A stretch of DNA of 8,556 nt, from positions 1 to 8,556 of the forward strand of contig JAQVFD010000074.1 of assembly GCA_028697435.1 (NCBI GenBank). The letters are read 5' to 3'. A program made the position numbers and the translations under genes. Shown piece by piece: positions 6,349 to 8,556 of the stretch. The stretch comes from Clostridiaceae bacterium (GTDB lineage: Bacteria; Bacillota; Clostridia; Lutisporales; Lutisporaceae). Numbering within the stretch: position 1 is the first letter of the stretch; every line of letters starts with the position of its first letter. The notes below the pieces were generated by a model. The model did no database searches and was not told the DNA's origin. It worked only from the letters and a program-made list of their open reading frames with translations.

Positions 6349-6370
6349 GAAGGTAATTATGAAAGCGCAA
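6341..6370 (-). promoter_or_regulatory. Candidate leftward promoter for the cyclo-ligase/chr operon
   Basis: On the minus strand a perfect TATAAT (6346-6341) has TTGCGC 18 bases upstream (6370-6365), a weak -35. Transcription would start near 6335 and give a leader of roughly 220 nt carrying all three hairpins. It overlaps the rightward candidate promoter. Confidence 0.4.
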
Positions 6371-6372
6371 TT

Positions 6373-6380
6373 GAGGAGGA
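6373..6380 (+). promoter_or_regulatory. Ribosome binding site that fixes the start at 6386
   Basis: GAGGAGGA lies 5 bases before ATG 6386. The in-frame ATG at 6359 has no such site and would place this sequence inside the gene, so the shorter reading is preferred. Confidence 0.85.
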
Positions 6381-6385
6381 ATATT

Positions 6386-6880
6386 ATGAACAGAAATTCA
6401 AATATAGTAATTGGTGCCGTTCTAATAGCAATGGGAGTATTGTTTCTCATGTCAAATCTCGGATATCTGAATTTTTCATGGAATTATATATGGCCACTGG
6501 CACTGTTGATTCCCGGAATATATATGCATTTTGCATTTTTTACAGGTATTGATAAGAATGCCGGTATACTTGTACCGGGGGGTATACTTACTACGTATGG
6601 AGCGCTATTCTATGCTAACGTATTTTTCGGATGGCATATTATGGCTGAATTGTGGCCGCTGTTTCTAATAGGTATTGCGGTTGGACTTTTTGAATTATAC
6701 ATTTTCGGTAGCCGTGACAAGGGATTGCTTATACCGGTGGGCATTTTGGGCGGAATAGGACTTGCATCACTTTTAAGAACATATATAATGTTTGATATAA
6801 AGAATTATCTGGTACCCATAATTCTGATAATAATCGGGATAGTGATAATTACCAGAAGGGACAATCGGAACAACGGTTAA
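6386..6880 (+). CDS. LiaI/LiaF-like small integral membrane protein with three internal repeats
   Basis: A 164-residue very hydrophobic protein with about six membrane helices (roughly 7-27, 34-53, 59-81, 86-107, 113-130, 139-156) and a short basic tail (TRRDNRNNG). It reads as three copies of a two-helix unit: a glycine-rich helix such as GAVLIAMGVLFL, GGILTTYGALF or VGILGGIGLASL, then a loop, then a helix starting WPLALLIPG, WPLFLIGIA or VPIILIIIG. This matches the two-helix domain of LiaI/LiaF-type membrane proteins, which in Firmicutes are linked to cell-envelope stress sensing. No LiaF C-terminal domain and no two-component genes are present, so function is unknown. Family resemblance is from memory of the pattern. 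It is probably a single-gene transcript, since a 312-bp gap follows. Confidence 0.85.
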   Translation: MNRNSNIVIGAVLIAMGVLFLMSNLGYLNFSWNYIWPLALLIPGIYMHFAFFTGIDKNAGILVPGGILTTYGALFYANVFFGWHIMAELWPLFLIGIAVGLFELYIFGSRDKGLLIPVGILGGIGLASLLRTYIMFDIKNYLVPIILIIIGIVIITRRDNRNNG

Positions 6881-7057
6881 TAACTCAGCCGTTCCAAACC
6901 TGCATTGTTTCGGATAATTGGAAGCGATGCTGCGTTTATATTAAACGGCTGTTCACATATATTCCTAAATAACCAATTAAGGTTACTGAATATAATGCTA
7001 GGGTTTTACTTATGTTTAATCCGACGCATTTTATTCAGTTTTTGCCTTTCAAGCATA

Positions 7058-7073
7058 GCGCACGATAGTGCGC
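7058..7073 (+). terminator. Weak candidate terminator hairpin
   Basis: GCGCAC-GATA-GTGCGC is a perfect 6-bp stem with a 4-base loop, followed by a T-rich but interrupted ATTCTTCATTTTAT. It could end transcription from the membrane-protein gene before the ABC promoter, but it lies about 180 bases past that stop and lacks a clean T-run. Confidence 0.35.
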
Positions 7074-7105
7074 ATTCTTCATTTTATATGAAATACAAAT
7101 ATTTA

Positions 7106-7134
7106 TTGGAATTCGTACGGCAGATGTATATAAT
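7106..7134 (+). promoter_or_regulatory. Sigma-A-type promoter for the ABC transporter gene
   Basis: TTGGAA (7106-7111; 4 of 6 to TTGACA), a 17-base spacer and a perfect TATAAT (7129-7134). The start would fall near 7141, giving a leader of about 52 bases before the ATG at 7193. Confidence 0.65.
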
Positions 7135-7192
7135 ATATTTGGTAAAGATGTTTTTTTGAGTGTGTTTATTTTTTTAGTGGGGGTTTTAGACA

Positions 7193-8556
7193 ATGAATAA
7201 GCTAAGGAGATTCATATCGTACTATAAGCCTTACAAAGGCTTATTCTTTCTTGACATGTTCTGCTCGTTCACGGCGGCAGGAATAGATCTGCTTTTTCCT
7301 GTGCTGGTAAGGTACTTGCTGGATCATGGTCTGAGTGAGGAAGTTGGTGTGGCTTTTGATATCATCCTGAAGATAGGTGCATTAATGCTTGTAATGTACA
7401 TAATCAAGTATTTCTGCCAATATTTCATAACTGCCTGGGGTCATATAATGGGAGCAAAAATGGAATATGATATGCGGGAAGATATCTTTTCACATCTTCA
7501 GAAATTGTCCTTTTCCTTCTATGACAATAATAAGACCGGACAGATAATGTCAAGGATTGTAAATGACCTTTTTGACATAACGGAACTGGCACATCACGGT
7601 CCTGAAGAGGTTTTTATTTCAATAATAAAAATACTCGGTTCTTTTTTCATATTGTTGAGTATTGACATTAAGCTTACCTTGATTACTTTTGCATTTGTAC
7701 CTCTTCTGATGGGATTTGCTTATTTCTATAATAATAAAATGCGTTCCGTATTCAGCAGAAACAGACAGAAACTTGCGGAAATCAATGCACAGATAGAGGA
7801 CAGTATAGCCGGGATCAGAGTCGTTCAGTCCTTTTCCAATGAGAACGCTGAACAGGAGAAGTTCACCCTGGGAAACAAGGGCTTTTTTGATACCAAAAAG
7901 GAAAGCTATTATTATATGGGACGCTTCTTCAGCGGAGTAGAATTTTTTGATGGTATAATCTATGTTTTTGCTGTTATTGCAGGTGCATATTTTATAAAGC
8001 TTGGCACTGTAGATACATCGGATATTGTGGCGTATCTGTTATATATTAACACCTTCCTTGTGCCCATAAGGTCTCTAATACATTTTACCGAGCAATTCCA
8101 AAAAGGTATGACCGGTTTTGAAAGATTTTTAGAAATCATGGATACCGAGCCGGATATAAAAGACGATAAGGATAGTATCACGCTTGAGAAAGTTGAAGGA
8201 AGAGTTGAGTTCGAAGATGTCTCCTTCAGGTACGGAGAAGGAGGACAGGTACTGAAAGATATAAATCTTAACCTGGAGCCCGGAGAGACGGCTGCTCTTG
8301 TGGGACCTTCGGGAGGAGGAAAATCAACGCTCTGCAGTCTTATCCCAAGGTTTTATGATGTTACGGGTGGTACAATAAGAATTGACGGAGTAGATATTAA
8401 GAACATCAAACTGAAGTTCTTGAGAAAAAACATTGGAATTGTCCAGCAGGACGTTTACCTTTTTGCGGGAACCGTTATGGAGAATATAAAATATGGCAAG
8501 CTCGGAGCTTCTGATGAGGAAGCTATGGCTGCAGCAAGGAAGGCCAACGCCCATGA
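7193..8556 (+). CDS. ABC exporter half-transporter (fused permease-ATPase), 3' end cut off
   Basis: An ABCB-type exporter subunit with membrane domain and ATPase in one chain, working as a dimer in the cytoplasmic membrane. 454 residues are visible of the roughly 580 usual for the family. Residues 1-300 hold the membrane domain, with family-typical cytoplasmic segments (MREDIFSHLQKLSFSFYD, TGQIMSRIVNDL, IEDSIAGIRVVQSF). The nucleotide-binding domain starts near 333 (VEFEDVSFRYGEGG), with Walker A GPSGGGKST at 371-379 and a Q-loop IVQQDVYLFAGTVMENIKYG (Q418/Q419). The LSGGQ signature and Walker B lie beyond the edge. The start is ATG 7193, with the G-rich GTGGGGG (7178-7183) 9 bases upstream. 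Substrate cannot be told; multidrug or lipid export is common in this class. A partner half-gene may follow outside the window. Confidence 0.94.
   Translation, partial: MNKLRRFISYYKPYKGLFFLDMFCSFTAAGIDLLFPVLVRYLLDHGLSEEVGVAFDIILKIGALMLVMYIIKYFCQYFITAWGHIMGAKMEYDMREDIFSHLQKLSFSFYDNNKTGQIMSRIVNDLFDITELAHHGPEEVFISIIKILGSFFILLSIDIKLTLITFAFVPLLMGFAYFYNNKMRSVFSRNRQKLAEINAQIEDSIAGIRVVQSFSNENAEQEKFTLGNKGFFDTKKESYYYMGRFFSGVEFFDGIIYVFAVIAGAYFIKLGTVDTSDIVAYLLYINTFLVPIRSLIHFTEQFQKGMTGFERFLEIMDTEPDIKDDKDSITLEKVEGRVEFEDVSFRYGEGGQVLKDINLNLEPGETAALVGPSGGGKSTLCSLIPRFYDVTGGTIRIDGVDIKNIKLKFLRKNIGIVQQDVYLFAGTVMENIKYGKLGASDEEAMAAARKANAH

Larger units (their letters stand above)
6881..7192. other. 312-bp intergenic region without a convincing gene
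   Basis: Between the small membrane protein and the ABC transporter I find one compact GC hairpin (7058-7073) and one good promoter (7106-7134). An 84-codon frame at 6905-7159 needs a TTG start, lacks a ribosome site and would contain the promoter, so it is not called. Nothing else stands out. Confidence 0.7.

Noticed and set aside
6905..7159. 84-codon frame between the membrane protein and the ABC gene
   Set aside because: It needs a TTG start, has no ribosome site, and contains the likely promoter and hairpin of the intergenic region.

Overview
The window is AT-rich Gram-positive DNA. The strong GGAGG-type ribosome binding sites, the protein families and the paired half-size chromate transporters fit an anaerobic Clostridia genome. 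A Ruminiclostridium/Acetivibrio-type host is my best guess, made from general character only; no search was run.

The left half (1-4314, all + strand) looks like an acquired defence or mobile cassette. It opens inside a Dam/DpnM-type adenine methylase (1-653, 5' end cut off). A predicted PD-(D/E)XK restriction endonuclease with helix-turn-helix-like flanks overlaps its end (640-1914), and a second DNA methyltransferase with an unusual HPPY motif follows (1930-2676). The methylase-nuclease-methylase order recalls MboI-type GATC systems, but the nuclease is much longer than MboI or DpnII. After a 132-bp gap come a 155-residue protein of unknown function with an HTH-like N-terminus (2809-3276) and, 3 bases later, a ParB/Spo0J-family protein (3280-4314) with no ParA in view.

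The boundary (4315-4462) holds a long near-perfect inverted repeat (28-bp arms, 26 of 28 paired). Beyond it, base composition rises from about 25-43% GC in sampled lines to about 48-52%.

The right half looks like core chromosome. On the minus strand, one tight operon runs leftward: 5-formyltetrahydrofolate cyclo-ligase (6112-5528), then two half-size ChrA transporters (5523-4990 and 4993-4463) that overlap by ATGA. Its 5' leader (about 6117-6280) is a cluster of three hairpins, including a perfect 19-bp palindrome and a GC-rich imperfect hairpin. This is the best candidate here for an undescribed structured RNA or dispersed repeat. Divergent, overlapping promoter-like sequences near 6321-6370 separate this operon from a small membrane protein (6386-6880). 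That protein is built from three copies of a two-helix LiaI/LiaF-like unit.

After a 312-bp non-coding gap with a good sigma-A-type promoter, an ABC exporter half-transporter begins at 7193 and runs off the right edge.
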